Source: Afipia sp.
Lineage (GTDB): Bacteria; Pseudomonadota; Alphaproteobacteria; Rhizobiales; Xanthobacteraceae
DNA length: 56,353 bases
NCBI GenBank assembly: GCA_030652315.1
Contig: JAUSAX010000121.1
Location: 1 to 56,353, forward strand
Reading direction: 5' to 3'
Under the pieces are notes generated by a model. That model had not been told where the DNA came from. It was given only the letters and a program-made list of their open reading frames with translations, and ran no database searches. Position numbers and translations under genes: made by a program. Shown piece after piece: positions 1 through 8,568 of this stretch; position 1 is the first letter of the stretch; every line of letters starts with the position of its first letter.

Positions 1-1262
1 AGGCGGCGGTCGAGCTTGTCCATGACTTCGGGCTTGGAGTCGATCTCGATCTTGATCTTGGCGGCGGCCTCGTCAATGAGATCGATGGCCTTGTCCGGCA
101 GAAAACGGTCGGTGATGTAACGGTTCGAGAGTGTCGCGGCAGCGACGATCGCGGAGTCCGTGATGCGGACACCGTGATGCAGCTCGTATTTTTCCTTCAG
201 GCCACGCAGGATCGAAACGGTATCTTCCACCGTTGGCTCGCTGACAAACACCGGCTGGAACCGGCGGGCAAGTGCCGCGTCCTTCTCGACATGCTTGCGG
301 TATTCATCGAGCGTGGTCGCGCCGATGCAATGCAGTTCGCCGCGCGCCAGTGCAGGCTTCAGCAGGTTCGACGCATCCATCGCGCCGTCGGCCTTGCCCG
401 CGCCGACCAGCGTATGCATCTCGTCGATGAACAGGATGATCTGGCCGTCGGAGCCGGTAACCTCGGAGAGCACCGCCTTCAACCGCTCTTCGAACTCGCC
501 GCGATATTTCGCGCCGGCAATCAGCGCGCCGAGATCGAGCGACAGGACCATTTTGTCCTTGAGACTCTCGGGCACGTCGCCGTTGATGATGCGCAGCGCG
601 AGGCCCTCGACGATGGCGGTCTTGCCGACGCCGGGCTCGCCGATCAGCACCGGGTTGTTCTTGGTGCGGCGTGACAACACCTGAATCGTGCGGCGGATTT
701 CCTCATCGCGGCCGATCACCGGATCGAGCTTGCCGTCACGCGCCGCCTGCGTCAGGTCGCGGGCATATTTCTTCAGCGCGTCGTAGGCGTTTTCCGCCGA
801 CGCGCTGTCCGCGGTGCGGCCCTTGCGCAGCGCATCGATGGCAGCGTTGAGATTTTGCGGCGTGACGCCGCCCTTGGCGAGAAGCGTGCCCGCCTCGCTG
901 TCCTTGTCGAGCGCCAGCGCGAGCAGCAGACGCTCCACGGTAACGAAACTGTCGCCGGCCTTCTCGGCGGCCTGTTCGGCGGCATCGAAGGCGCGCGCGG
1001 TCGCCGGTGCCAGATACACCTGCCCTGCGCCCCCACCGGACACCTTCGGCATCTTGCCCAGCGCATCCTCGGTGGCCTTGAGGATCGCGCGCGAATTCCC
1101 GCCCGAGCGATCGATCAGACCGCCGGCCAGACCTTCACTGTCGTCGAGCAACACTTTCAGGATGTGCAGGGGCGTGAATTGCTGATGGCCCTCACGCACG
1201 GCCAATGTCTGCGCCGACTGGATGAATCCCTTCACGCGGTCGGTGTATTTCTCAATGTTCAT
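1..1262 (-). CDS. clpB: ATP-dependent chaperone ClpB, N-terminal part (cut by window edge)
   Basis: ClpB is a cytosolic Hsp104-family disaggregase that works with DnaK to rescue aggregated proteins. The reading frame begins [13 protein letters not shown] and gives about 420 residues before leaving the window. The Clp N-domain repeats fill roughly residues 1-145. The first AAA+ module follows, with Walker A GEPGVGKT near residue 206, Walker B ILFIDEMH near 278 and the pore-loop region [10 protein letters not shown]. The middle domain and second AAA+ module lie outside the window. A GAGGGAAA ribosome binding site precedes the ATG. A degenerate heat-shock-like promoter may lie around 1390-1430, but I do not rely on it. 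Confidence 0.97.
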   Translation of the reverse strand, partial: MNIEKYTDRVKGFIQSAQTLAVREGHQQFTPLHILKVLLDDSEGLAGGLIDRSGGNSRAILKATEDALGKMPKVSGGGAGQVYLAPATARAFDAAEQAAEKAGDSFVTVERLLLALALDKDSEAGTLLAKGGVTPQNLNAAIDALRKGRTADSASAENAYDALKKYARDLTQAARDGKLDPVIGRDEEIRRTIQVLSRRTKNNPVLIGEPGVGKTAIVEGLALRIINGDVPESLKDKMVLSLDLGALIAGAKYRGEFEERLKAVLSEVTGSDGQIILFIDEMHTLVGAGKADGAMDASNLLKPALARGELHCIGATTLDEYRKHVEKDAALARRFQPVFVSEPTVEDTVSILRGLKEKYELHHGVRITDSAIVAAATLSNRYITDRFLPDKAIDLIDEAAAKIKIEIDSKPEVMDKLDRR

Positions 1263-1482
1263 TCGGTTTCCCTCAGCCTGCCCTTCCGCCCCGAAGGCAC
1301 GAAATTAGCATCTTCAATGGGTTTCCGCCCTCCCGGCGCTGATGGCTCGGCCCGAAGCGGAGATGTCGCCAGCGCCACGGCCGGCTTGATCCTCATGTGG
1401 GAACGTAGTCCGCATTCGGAAAGAGGCCTGCCCCTCGAAATCGCCGGGTAGCGCGGGATAAAATCATGCCCTAAAAAGCCGC

Positions 1483-2271
1483 ATGCACGGAAACTCCGCA
1501 GTCACCGTTAACGGTATCTATCGCTATCCCGTCAAAGGCCTGTCACCGGAAGCACTCCCGAGCGTCACCCTGCGTGAGGGCCAGACGCTGCCGGCCGACC
1601 GCCGCTACGCCATCGAAAACGGCCCGAGCGGTTTCGATCCGGCCGATCCGAAGTATTTTCCGAAAAACCGTTTTCTGATGCTGATGCGCAACGAGCGTCT
1701 CGCGGGACTGCAGACCCGGTATGACGACGGCAGCAACATCCTGACCATCCACTCCAACGGCGCGGAAGCCGTGCGCGGCGATCTCGAAACCCCCGGTGGC
1801 CGCGCCGCGATCGAGACCTTTTTCACGGAGAATTTTGCGCCGGAGTTGAAGGGGCCGCCGAAGATCCTCGCGGCTCCCGGCCACAGCTTCTCCGACGTCG
1901 CCGCCAAGGTCGTGTCGATCATCAATCTGGCCAGCGTCGCCGCCATTGAGACCGTCGTCGGACAGCCGGTTCACCCGCTGCGCTTTCGCGGCAATCTCTA
2001 TGTCAGCGGCTGGCCGGCCTGGCACGAATTCGATCTGCTCGGGAAAGAACTGACGATCGGCGGCGCGCGGCTGAAAGTGGTCAAGCGGATCGTGCGCTGC
2101 GCCGCCGTCAATGTCGATCCGGTCACCGCCGAGCGCGACATGAGTATCCCGCAAACGCTGATGCAGACGTTCGATCACGCCGATTGCGGCGTCTATGCCG
2201 AGGTGATCGCCGGCGGCACCATTGCCGCCGGCGATGCAATCGCGACTCTTGAAGAGCAGAGATTTCTCTGA
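1483..2271 (+). CDS. MOSC domain-containing protein
   Basis: 262 residues. The N-terminal part (YRYPVKGLSPEALPSV, residues about 13-28) matches the MOSC N-terminal beta-barrel domain. The later segment (HPLRFRGNLYVSG near 165 and VVKRIVRCAAVNVDP near 205) matches the MOSC domain found in molybdenum cofactor sulfurase C-termini, YiiM and mARC proteins. In mARC relatives this fold holds a molybdopterin with a Mo-coordinating cysteine; here a cysteine follows IVR (IVRCAA), as in that group. The likely role is a molybdenum-dependent reductase or Mo-cofactor sulfur carrier. The substrate is unknown. It stands alone, convergent with the next gene. Confidence 0.85.
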   Translation: MHGNSAVTVNGIYRYPVKGLSPEALPSVTLREGQTLPADRRYAIENGPSGFDPADPKYFPKNRFLMLMRNERLAGLQTRYDDGSNILTIHSNGAEAVRGDLETPGGRAAIETFFTENFAPELKGPPKILAAPGHSFSDVAAKVVSIINLASVAAIETVVGQPVHPLRFRGNLYVSGWPAWHEFDLLGKELTIGGARLKVVKRIVRCAAVNVDPVTAERDMSIPQTLMQTFDHADCGVYAEVIAGGTIAAGDAIATLEEQRFL

Positions 2272-2279
2272 GCAGAGGT

Positions 2280-2382
2280 GCCGTCACCCTGAGGAGCGCG
2301 CTGTTGAGCGCCTCGAAGGGCGACGGCATTGGTTCGTCATCCTTCGAGGCTCGCCGAAGATGGCTCGCACCTCAGGATGACG
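2280..2382. repeat. Two adjacent palindromic intergenic hairpins
   Basis: The gap between two convergent genes holds two hairpins. The first (2280-2327) pairs GCCGTCACCCT with AGGGCGACGGC. The second (2335-2382) pairs CGTCATCCTTCGAGG with CCTCAGGATGACG. They look like the 'CCTGAGGA/TCCTTCGAG' palindromes that I remember as common between Bradyrhizobium genes. Because both neighbours end here, the hairpins may act as a bidirectional terminator. Confidence 0.75.
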
Positions 2383-2394
2383 TTGCCGCGCAAA

Positions 2395-3009
2395 TCAGCT
2401 CGACGGCATGACGTAGGCGTAGATGCGCCCGCGCGAAAAGCTCGCCTCGGCAACACGGCGGCCGTAGTTGCCGGAGATCACGATCGGATTGCCCTTGGCG
2501 TCGATGCCGCTGACGACCCCGACATGACCGCCGCGGCGTCCGCGTGACATGACCGCGATGGCGCCGACCTGCGGGCCGGAGATGCGCTGGCCGTAGCTCG
2601 CGAACGAACGCGCCATATCCGAACCGGTGCCTTTGTGTCCGGATTTCTCGAGAACCATGTTCATGAAACGCGCGCACCACAGACTGGCCCGGCTCGTGGG
2701 ATTCCCGCTGCCGATATAGCGCCGCGCTTCGGCGACAATGTTCGATCCGCCGAAGCCTCCGAAACCCTGCGAGGTTGACGTTTCCACAGAGGCCGCAGCA
2801 GCAGCGGAACGGCCGCGCCGCGCGTGATGACGAGTGCGGTGGCCATAATGCTTTTTGGCGTGATGCTTGGAATGGTGGGCGTGATAATGCCCGCTTGCGC
2901 CGTGAGATGGCCTCGCCGAAGCCGGAGTCGCCAATGCGACGATTGCCACCGAACACAGCGCCAGCGCGGCGCCTCGAAGTGGCAGGCGAAATTTACGCGA
3001 TACAGTCAT
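2395..3009 (-). CDS. Secreted CHAP/NlpC-like protein (TIGR02594 type)
   Basis: 204 residues. A signal peptide spans about residues 1-32 (LCSVAIVALATPASA). A His/Arg-rich linker follows (residues 33-70), then a short CHAP-like domain. That domain has a putative catalytic cysteine in LWCARFMN (about residue 107) and a histidine in GGHVGVV (about 157), as in amidases or endopeptidases of the NlpC/P60 clan. The likely site is the periplasm, perhaps acting on peptidoglycan, but activity is unproven. The His-rich linker could bind metal. The upstream gap contains a small palindrome (CGTTCG..CGAACG, 3043-3058). Confidence 0.8.
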   Translation of the reverse strand: MTVSRKFRLPLRGAALALCSVAIVALATPASARPSHGASGHYHAHHSKHHAKKHYGHRTRHHARRGRSAAAAASVETSTSQGFGGFGGSNIVAEARRYIGSGNPTSRASLWCARFMNMVLEKSGHKGTGSDMARSFASYGQRISGPQVGAIAVMSRGRRGGHVGVVSGIDAKGNPIVISGNYGRRVAEASFSRGRIYAYVMPSS

Positions 3010-3181
3010 CCAGTAAGTCCTCGTGACGCCCTAATGCCCCATCGTTCGCACGCGAACGACATACCGCAGTGCACAAAACGGGTCGGTGTGACGAGAACAA
3101 GATTCGAAAAGGCGCGCGCGGAGTCATTTCGCGGCGATAGCGGGATGATTTCGTGGCGAGAATGCGCGCCCCGCCGCCGTA

Positions 3182-3856
3182 TTATGGCCGCGTATGCTTA
3201 TCGCCCCGGCTGAGCAAAAACACGCCCTGCTCGCCGAACATGTTCCAGAACCACCACGGCGCATTGAGCCGCAGCGGCCGGCCATAGAGATCGAGCGCGA
3301 CGGCGCGCTCCATCTTGACGTTGATCTCATCGCAGAGCTGGACGAAATCCTTGATGGTGCAGAAATGAATGTTCGGCGTGTCGTACCACGTCGCCGGCAG
3401 ATTGTCGGTGCGCGGCATCTGGCCCTTCACAAGCAACTGGATGCGCATTTTCCAGTGGCCGAAATTCGGAAACGACACGATGGCACTGCGCCCGATGCGC
3501 AGCAGGTTTTCCAGCACCACACGCGGCTGGCGCGTCGCCTGCAAGGTCTGCGACAGGATCACATAGTCGAACGCGTCGTCGGGATAATTGATGAGATCGG
3601 TGTCGGCGTCGCCCTGCACCACCGCGAGTCCCTTGGCGACACAATGGTTCACGCCCTCGCGCGACAGTTCGATGCCTCGGCCATCGACGCCGCGCGTCTC
3701 CAGCAGGCGCAGCAGGTCGCCCTCGCCGCAGCCGACGTCGAGTACCTTTGAGCCGGGCTCGACCATCTGCGCGACCAGCAGATGGTCCGCGCGATAACCG
3801 TTCTCGGTGACGGGAAGAACCGCGGTCGGTTTGAATGCCTGATCCTGAACCGTCAT
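3182..3856 (-). CDS. metW: Methionine biosynthesis protein MetW
   Basis: 224 residues with a class I methyltransferase SAM-binding motif DVGCGEGD at 40-47 and an acidic residue at the end of strand 2 (GRGIELS). MetW partners with MetX in homoserine O-acetylation in proteobacteria and is required for its activity in several species. The start codon lies one base after the metX stop, so the two genes are translationally linked and both lie under the riboswitch upstream of metX. Length and the MetW-typical SFPNFGHWKMR segment support the call. Confidence 0.95.
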   Translation of the reverse strand: MTVQDQAFKPTAVLPVTENGYRADHLLVAQMVEPGSKVLDVGCGEGDLLRLLETRGVDGRGIELSREGVNHCVAKGLAVVQGDADTDLINYPDDAFDYVILSQTLQATRQPRVVLENLLRIGRSAIVSFPNFGHWKMRIQLLVKGQMPRTDNLPATWYDTPNIHFCTIKDFVQLCDEINVKMERAVALDLYGRPLRLNAPWWFWNMFGEQGVFLLSRGDKHTRP

Positions 3857-3857
3857 G

Positions 3858-5057
3858 TTAGCGGCTCGCCGAGGTCAGACCGTGCGCGGACGCGGCCGAT
3901 TCAAGAAATGCGCGGGAGATTTCGATGAACTCGGGCACATCGAGCAGGAACGCATCGTGTCCCCTGTCCGTCTCGATTTCCGCGAACGACACCCGCGCGC
4001 TGCCGGCATTGAGTGCATGCACGACCGCGCGCGATTCCGACGTCGGAAACAGCCAGTCGCTGGTAAACGACACCACGCAAAATCGCGTGCGCGTGCCGCG
4101 CCAGGCTTCCGCCAGCACGCCGTCATGATCGGCGGCGATGTCGAAATAATCCATCGCACGGGTCAGGTAGAGATAGCTGTTGGCGTCGAAGCGTTCGACG
4201 AACGACGAGCCCTGATGGCGCAGATAGCTTTCCACCTCGAAGTCCGCATCGAACGAGAAGGTTGGAACGTCACGATCCTGCAAACGCCGGCCGAACTTGC
4301 GATGCAAGGCGGCGTCGGACAGATACGTGATATGCGCGGCCATGCGCGCGACACCGAGCCCACGGCGCGGATGGGCGTCGTCCTCGAAATAGCGCCCGCC
4401 GCGCCACTCCGGATCGGCCATCACCGCCTGACGGCCCAGTTCGTGGAACGCGATGTTCTGCGCCGAATGCCGCGTGCTGCACGCCACCGCCAGCGCGGAG
4501 AACACACGCTCGGGATAGGCCGTGGTCCATTGCAGCGCCTGCATGCCGCCCATCGATCCACCGACGACAGCGAACAGTTTCTCGATGCCGAGATGATCGA
4601 GCAGCATCGCCTGCGCCCGCACCATGTCGGGAATGGTGATGACGGGGAAATCCAGTCCCCACAGTTTGCCGGTTGCAGGATTTGTCGATGACGGACCGGT
4701 CGAGCCCATGCAGCCGCCGACGACGTTGGCGCAGACGACGAAATAGCGGTCGGTGTCAATCGGCTTGCCGGGGCCAACCAGCGTTTCCCACCAGCCGGTC
4801 TTGCCGGTGACTGGATGCACATTCGCGACATGCTGATCCCCGGTCAGCGCATGGCAGATCAGAATGGCGTTGGAGCGATCCGCATTGAGCTGGCCGTAGG
4901 CCTGATAGGCGATCTGGAACGGCGCGAGATCGATGCCGCAATCCAGACGCAGCGGCTTGTCCGCGCCGAACAGCGCGACCAGCGACGACGGATGATCCGC
5001 CTCGTGCGCGCGCTCGGTGGAAGCCGTATCACTCTTCAACGGTTTGATATTAACCAT
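3858..5057 (-). CDS. metX: Homoserine O-acetyltransferase MetX
   Basis: 399 residues. MetX transfers an acetyl group from acetyl-CoA to homoserine, the committing step to methionine. It has an alpha/beta hydrolase fold with nucleophile Ser168 in GGSMGG, Asp334 in TSDWLF and His367 in DRGHDAF. I chose the ATG at 5057 because GAGGAGG stands 10-11 bases upstream. A longer in-frame start at 5150 would lie inside the terminator hairpin of the leader and is unlikely. Expression should fall when SAM is high, through the SAM-II riboswitch and terminator in the leader. Confidence 0.96.
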   Translation of the reverse strand: MVNIKPLKSDTASTERAHEADHPSSLVALFGADKPLRLDCGIDLAPFQIAYQAYGQLNADRSNAILICHALTGDQHVANVHPVTGKTGWWETLVGPGKPIDTDRYFVVCANVVGGCMGSTGPSSTNPATGKLWGLDFPVITIPDMVRAQAMLLDHLGIEKLFAVVGGSMGGMQALQWTTAYPERVFSALAVACSTRHSAQNIAFHELGRQAVMADPEWRGGRYFEDDAHPRRGLGVARMAAHITYLSDAALHRKFGRRLQDRDVPTFSFDADFEVESYLRHQGSSFVERFDANSYLYLTRAMDYFDIAADHDGVLAEAWRGTRTRFCVVSFTSDWLFPTSESRAVVHALNAGSARVSFAEIETDRGHDAFLLDVPEFIEISRAFLESAASAHGLTSASR

Positions 5058-5112
5058 CTTGCTACTGGCCTCCTCAGCAGGTCTTTCAGACCAACATCGG
5101 AAATCAGGCCAC

Positions 5113-5145
5113 AAAAAACCCGGCCTGAAACGAGGTTCGGCCGGG
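5113..5145 (-). terminator. Intrinsic terminator in the metX leader
   Basis: On the minus strand CCCGGCC, a 13-base loop and GGCCGGG form a perfect 7-bp stem followed by TTTTTT. It lies between the riboswitch and the metX ribosome binding site, so it is placed to act as the expression platform. The usual antiterminator pairing is not obvious by eye. Confidence 0.85.
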
Positions 5146-5157
5146 ATCACTTATGTC

Positions 5158-5219
5158 CCCGGCCTGTTTAGCGAGTTGTTTAACGTGGCTGCAAGCCGGC
5201 CGGCTCAAATGACCACGGA
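5158..5219 (-). promoter_or_regulatory. SAM-II riboswitch (SAM_alpha / metA motif)
   Basis: The minus strand reads CGTGG (P1), then a loop with ATTTGAGCCGG and CGGCTTGCA, then CCACG closing P1 (5213-5217 with 5184-5188), and a conserved tail GTTAAACAACTCGCTAAA. This is the compact pseudoknot aptamer described in alphaproteobacteria upstream of metA/metX-type genes. It binds S-adenosylmethionine. It sits about 100 bases before metX, with a terminator between. Confidence 0.93.
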
Positions 5220-5228
5220 ATAGCTAAG

Positions 5229-5257
5229 TTACTAATCACGAACGGCCTTTTCGTCAA
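5229..5257 (-). promoter_or_regulatory. Predicted sigma-70 promoter of metX leader
   Basis: On the minus strand TTGACG (5252-5257), a 17-base spacer and TAGTAA (5229-5234). Transcription would start near 5222, only a few bases before the riboswitch P1 stem. This spacing supports both predictions. Confidence 0.6.
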
Positions 5258-5431
5258 GCTGCACCGCGAAAGCGCGGGCCGTCCCTGCTGCGGCCTGAGG
5301 CCGGAATTGCCAATGTTTTCTTTGCTTTCAGGCGCTCTCCTGCCTATCAATGCGCCCGTCAGCTATCCCGCTTTCGATCAATTCCAGGCGGCCTTTGCGC
5401 CGCAAGCCGCGTTCGGACCCAAGTTGAACCG

Positions 5432-6271
5432 ATGACCAAGCAACCGCCGTCACTGCAGGATCTGCGCCGCGAAATCGATTCCATCGATGAGCAGGTGCAT
5501 GGCCTCTTGATGCAACGCGGTGACATCATCGATCGCCTCATCTCGGTGAAGAAGACGCAGGAAGTCGGCTCGGCGTTCCGGCCCGCGCGCGAGGCCGACA
5601 TGATGCGCCGGCTCGCGCAGCGCCATCGCGGCATCCTGCCGCTCGACACCGTTGAGAGCATCTGGCGCGTCATCATCTCGACGTTCACTTATGTGCAGTC
5701 GCCGTTCTCGGTGCATGCCGATCTGTCGGTCGGCGAATCCGCGATGCGGGATTCGGCGCGGTTTCATTTCGGCTTCACCGTTCCGTTTCTTGCACACTTC
5801 AATGCCGAGGCCGCAGTCGAAGCGGTGGCTAAATCCAAGGGCGATCTCGCGCTGATCTCGGCCATCAGCAGCCGCTCGCCGTGGTGGATTGCGCTGGAGC
5901 CCGTAGCCGCGCCGAAGATCATCGCGCGATTGCCGTTCGTCGAGCGCGCCGATCACCCCGCCGCATTGCCGGTGTTCGTGGTCTCGCGCGTCGCAGCCGA
6001 TGCGATGGTCACCGAAGTCGAGATGTGGAGCGTTCGCGTGTCCGGCTGGAGCGCGGATGTCGCACGCACACTGTCGCCGTTCTCGGAAATCATCGCCGTC
6101 CCTGATACGGCGTCCGACGGCGCGGCCCTGCTGATCTCGGTTCCGGGCCCGGGTGGCCTCGACAAAATCACCGCCGCGCTGGTCGCGGCCGGGGCCTCCG
6201 TGCGTTCATCGGCCCTCGTCGGGAGCCATGCAACGCGCTATACGGTGCCGCCGACCACTGCGTCCAAGTAG
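5432..6271 (+). CDS. Chorismate mutase (AroQ domain) with C-terminal extension
   Basis: 279 residues. Residues 1-90 are an AroQ-type helical chorismate mutase ([31 protein letters not shown]), converting chorismate to prephenate. Residues about 100-279 faintly recall a prephenate dehydratase domain ([16 protein letters not shown]). However, the ENS and TRF hallmarks of that enzyme are not visible, so a working dehydratase is doubtful. It is first in an operon with hisC and tyrA, which fits tyrosine/phenylalanine supply. The ribosome binding site is weak. The 5260-5431 stretch upstream holds no other recognisable feature. Confidence 0.88.
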   Translation: MTKQPPSLQDLRREIDSIDEQVHGLLMQRGDIIDRLISVKKTQEVGSAFRPAREADMMRRLAQRHRGILPLDTVESIWRVIISTFTYVQSPFSVHADLSVGESAMRDSARFHFGFTVPFLAHFNAEAAVEAVAKSKGDLALISAISSRSPWWIALEPVAAPKIIARLPFVERADHPAALPVFVVSRVAADAMVTEVEMWSVRVSGWSADVARTLSPFSEIIAVPDTASDGAALLISVPGPGGLDKITAALVAAGASVRSSALVGSHATRYTVPPTTASK

Positions 6272-6294
6272 TCTTTCTTTTCGGAGTTGAGTTG

Positions 6295-7389
6295 ATGTCA
6301 CGTCCTGTGCCGAAGCCGGGCATTCTCGATATTGCACCCTACACGCCGGGCAAGAGCGGCGCGGGGCTGACCGGCCGCGTGTTCAAGCTGTCTGCGAACG
6401 AAACCCCGCTCGGGCCGTCGCCGAAGGCCATCGAAGCCTACAAGGCCGCCGCCGATCATCTGGAAGATTACCCGGAAGGCACCTCGCGTGCGCTGCGTGA
6501 AACCATCGGACGGACCTACGGACTCGATCCCGACCGTATCATTTGCGGCGCGGGCTCGGACGAACTTCTCAATTATCTTGCCAACACCTATCTCGGTCCC
6601 GGCGACGAGGCGATCCACACCACGCACGGCTTTCTCGTCTATCCGATCGCCACCATGGCGAACGGCGCCATCAATGTGATCGCGCCCGAGAAGAATTTCA
6701 CCGCCGACGTCGATGCGATCCTGAATCTTGTCACGCCGCGCACCAAGATGGTGTGGCTCGCCAATCCGAACAATCCGACCGGGACCTATGTGCCGTTTGA
6801 CGAGGTCAAGCGGCTCCGCGCCGGATTGCCGCCACATGTGCTGCTGGTGATCGACGCTGCATATTCCGAATACGTCTCGCGCAACGACTATGAAGCCGGC
6901 ATCGAAATGGTCGCCACCCACGACAACACGGTGATGACGCGTACCTTCTCGAAGATTCACGGGCTCGCGTCGCTGCGGGTCGGCTGGATGTACGGACCGG
7001 CCAACATCATCGATGCCGTGAACCGTATTCGTGGCCCGTTCAACGTCTCGACGGCGGCGTCGGAAGCAGCGATCGCATCGCTGGAAGACGCCGAACACCA
7101 GAACAGGTCCCGCGTGCACAACGACACGTGGCGCACATGGCTCACCGACGAAGTCGGCAAGCTGGGACTTGAGGTGACGCCGAGCGTTGCGAATTTCATT
7201 CTGATCCACTTCCCGCAGGGGAAGGGCAAGACCGCCGAGGATGCCGATGCGTTCCTGACCAAGCGCGGGCTGATTCTGCGCGCGCTGAAGAACTACAAGC
7301 TGCCGCATGCGCTGCGCATGACCGTCGGCACCGAGGAGGCCAACCGCTTGGTGGTCGCGGCGCTTGCCGAATTCATGGGGCAGAAGTGA
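6295..7389 (+). CDS. hisC: Histidinol-phosphate / aromatic aminotransferase HisC
   Basis: 364 residues, fold-type I PLP aminotransferase. LANPNNPTG lies at 155-163, the Asp/Tyr pair IDAAYSEY at 186-193, and the PLP lysine is Lys220 in TRTFSK. HisC makes histidinol phosphate. In this position between chorismate mutase and prephenate dehydrogenase, the enzyme probably also, or mainly, transaminates aromatic keto acids; that is inference from context. I prefer the ATG at 6295 (GGAG eight bases upstream) over the TTG at 6292. The stop overlaps the next start by four bases. Confidence 0.93.
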   Translation: MSRPVPKPGILDIAPYTPGKSGAGLTGRVFKLSANETPLGPSPKAIEAYKAAADHLEDYPEGTSRALRETIGRTYGLDPDRIICGAGSDELLNYLANTYLGPGDEAIHTTHGFLVYPIATMANGAINVIAPEKNFTADVDAILNLVTPRTKMVWLANPNNPTGTYVPFDEVKRLRAGLPPHVLLVIDAAYSEYVSRNDYEAGIEMVATHDNTVMTRTFSKIHGLASLRVGWMYGPANIIDAVNRIRGPFNVSTAASEAAIASLEDAEHQNRSRVHNDTWRTWLTDEVGKLGLEVTPSVANFILIHFPQGKGKTAEDADAFLTKRGLILRALKNYKLPHALRMTVGTEEANRLVVAALAEFMGQK

Positions 7390-8333
7390 GCGCCGAGCCA
7401 TTATTCGGGCGGATCGCGCTGATCGGCTTCGGCCTGATCGGCGGCTCGATTGCGCGTGCGGCGCGCGCCCAGGGGCTTGCGGGAGAGATCGTGACCACCG
7501 CGCGCTCGCCGGCGACCCGCGCGCGTGTGCAGGAACTCGGTATCGTCGATCGCGTGGTAGACACAAACGCGGAGGCAGTGAAGGACGCTGACCTCGTTAT
7601 CTTGTCCATCCCGGTCGGTGCCTGCGGGCCGGTCGCGGAGGAAATTGCGCCGCATCTCAAACCGGGCGCGATTGTTTCCGATGTCGGCTCGGTCAAAGGC
7701 ATGGTGCTGCGGGACATGGCCCCGCATCTGCCGAAGACCGTGCATTTCATCCCGGCGCATCCGGTTGCGGGCACCGAACATTCCGGCCCCGATTCAGGCT
7801 TTGCCGAACTGTTCATCAATCGCTGGTGCATCCTGACGCCGCCGCCGGAGGCTGATCCGGCCGCGGTCGAGAAACTCGCGACATTCTGGCGCGCGCTCGG
7901 CGCCAATGTCGAAACCATGGCGGCCGACCATCATGACCTCGTGCTCGCCGTCACCAGCCACCTGCCGCATCTGATCGCCTACACCATTGTCGGCACCGCC
8001 GATGAACTGGAAGACGTGACGCAGGCGGAAGTCCTGAAGTTTTCGGCGGGCGGTTTCCGCGATTTCACCCGCATCGCGGCGTCGGACCCGACCATGTGGC
8101 GCGACGTGTTTCTCGCCAACAAGGACGCCGTGCTGGAAATGCTCGGCGCGTTTCAGGAAGATCTGTCGAAACTCACCCGCGCGATCCGCCGTGGCGACGG
8201 CGAGGCGCTGTTCGATCACTTCACCCGCACCCGCGCAATCCGCCGTGGCATCGTCAGCCTCGGCCAGGAAACCGCCGATCCCGACTTCGGCCGCAAGCAT
8301 GCGAACCTGCCGAAGCCGGCGGACAAGCCGTAG
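7386..8333 (+). CDS. tyrA: Prephenate/arogenate dehydrogenase
   Basis: 315 residues from a GTG start that overlaps the hisC stop. An N-terminal Rossmann motif GFGLIGG lies at residues 14-20. The dehydrogenase signature [14 protein letters not shown] follows near 120, then a helical dimerisation domain. It oxidatively decarboxylates prephenate (or arogenate) with NAD(P) on the way to tyrosine. The tight coupling with the upstream aminotransferase recalls the cyclohexadienyl dehydrogenase (TyrC) arrangement known from Zymomonas and rhizobia. Confidence 0.94.
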   Translation: MSAEPLFGRIALIGFGLIGGSIARAARAQGLAGEIVTTARSPATRARVQELGIVDRVVDTNAEAVKDADLVILSIPVGACGPVAEEIAPHLKPGAIVSDVGSVKGMVLRDMAPHLPKTVHFIPAHPVAGTEHSGPDSGFAELFINRWCILTPPPEADPAAVEKLATFWRALGANVETMAADHHDLVLAVTSHLPHLIAYTIVGTADELEDVTQAEVLKFSAGGFRDFTRIAASDPTMWRDVFLANKDAVLEMLGAFQEDLSKLTRAIRRGDGEALFDHFTRTRAIRRGIVSLGQETADPDFGRKHANLPKPADKP

Positions 8334-8355
8334 CGCGTCGATCTCTCAACTTGTC

Positions 8356-8415
8356 ATCACCGGGCATAGCCGTTCGAAGAACGGCGTCGCTCCCGCTCGC
8401 CTATGTCCCGGTGAT
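8356..8415. repeat. Palindromic repeat, CACCGGG family
   Basis: ATCACCGGG-CATAG (8356-8368) pairs with CTATGTCCCGGTGAT (8401-8415). A second perfect hairpin, GCCGTTC-GAA-GAACGGC (8369-8385), lies inside. It is one of three repeats filling the gap between the convergent tyrA and DUF2125 genes. Confidence 0.75.
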
Positions 8416-8472
8416 CTCGATAGACTGAGCACAGTGCCCTGCAATCGAGATGGCCGGGACAAGCCCGGCCAT
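8414..8472. repeat. Nested palindrome, GGCCGGG family
   Basis: ATCTCGAT (8414-8421) pairs with ATCGAGAT (8444-8451), and ATGGCCGGG (8450-8458) pairs with CCCGGCCAT (8464-8472). It is similar in look to the 'GGCCGGG-CAAG-CCCGGCC' intergenic repeats of Bradyrhizobium. Confidence 0.7.
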
Positions 8473-8480
8473 GACAGTTT

Positions 8481-8560
8481 CGTCATTGCGAGCACAGCGA
8501 AGCAATCCAGACACTTCGGAAGTTAAAACTGGCTTCGTCGCTACGCTCCTCGCAATGACG
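8481..8560. repeat. Long palindrome, CGTCATTGCGAG family
   Basis: CGTCATTGCGAGCACAGCGA (8481-8500) is mirrored by TCGCT..GCTCCTCGCAATGACG (ending 8560). The whole region can fold into one long interrupted stem. I remember this sequence type as one of the most frequent intergenic repeats in Bradyrhizobium and Nitrobacter genomes. Confidence 0.8.
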
Positions 8561-8568
8561 AGCGAACT

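Noticed and set aside
1385..1435. Heat-shock (RpoH) promoter for clpB
   Set aside because: Only a poor match (CTTTCC..CCCACAT, minus strand) with uncertain spacing; not listed as a feature.
3043..3058. CGTTCG..CGAACG palindrome as a LexA box
   Set aside because: Alphaproteobacterial LexA sites are direct repeats (GTTC-N7-GTTC); this is an inverted repeat with shorter spacing.
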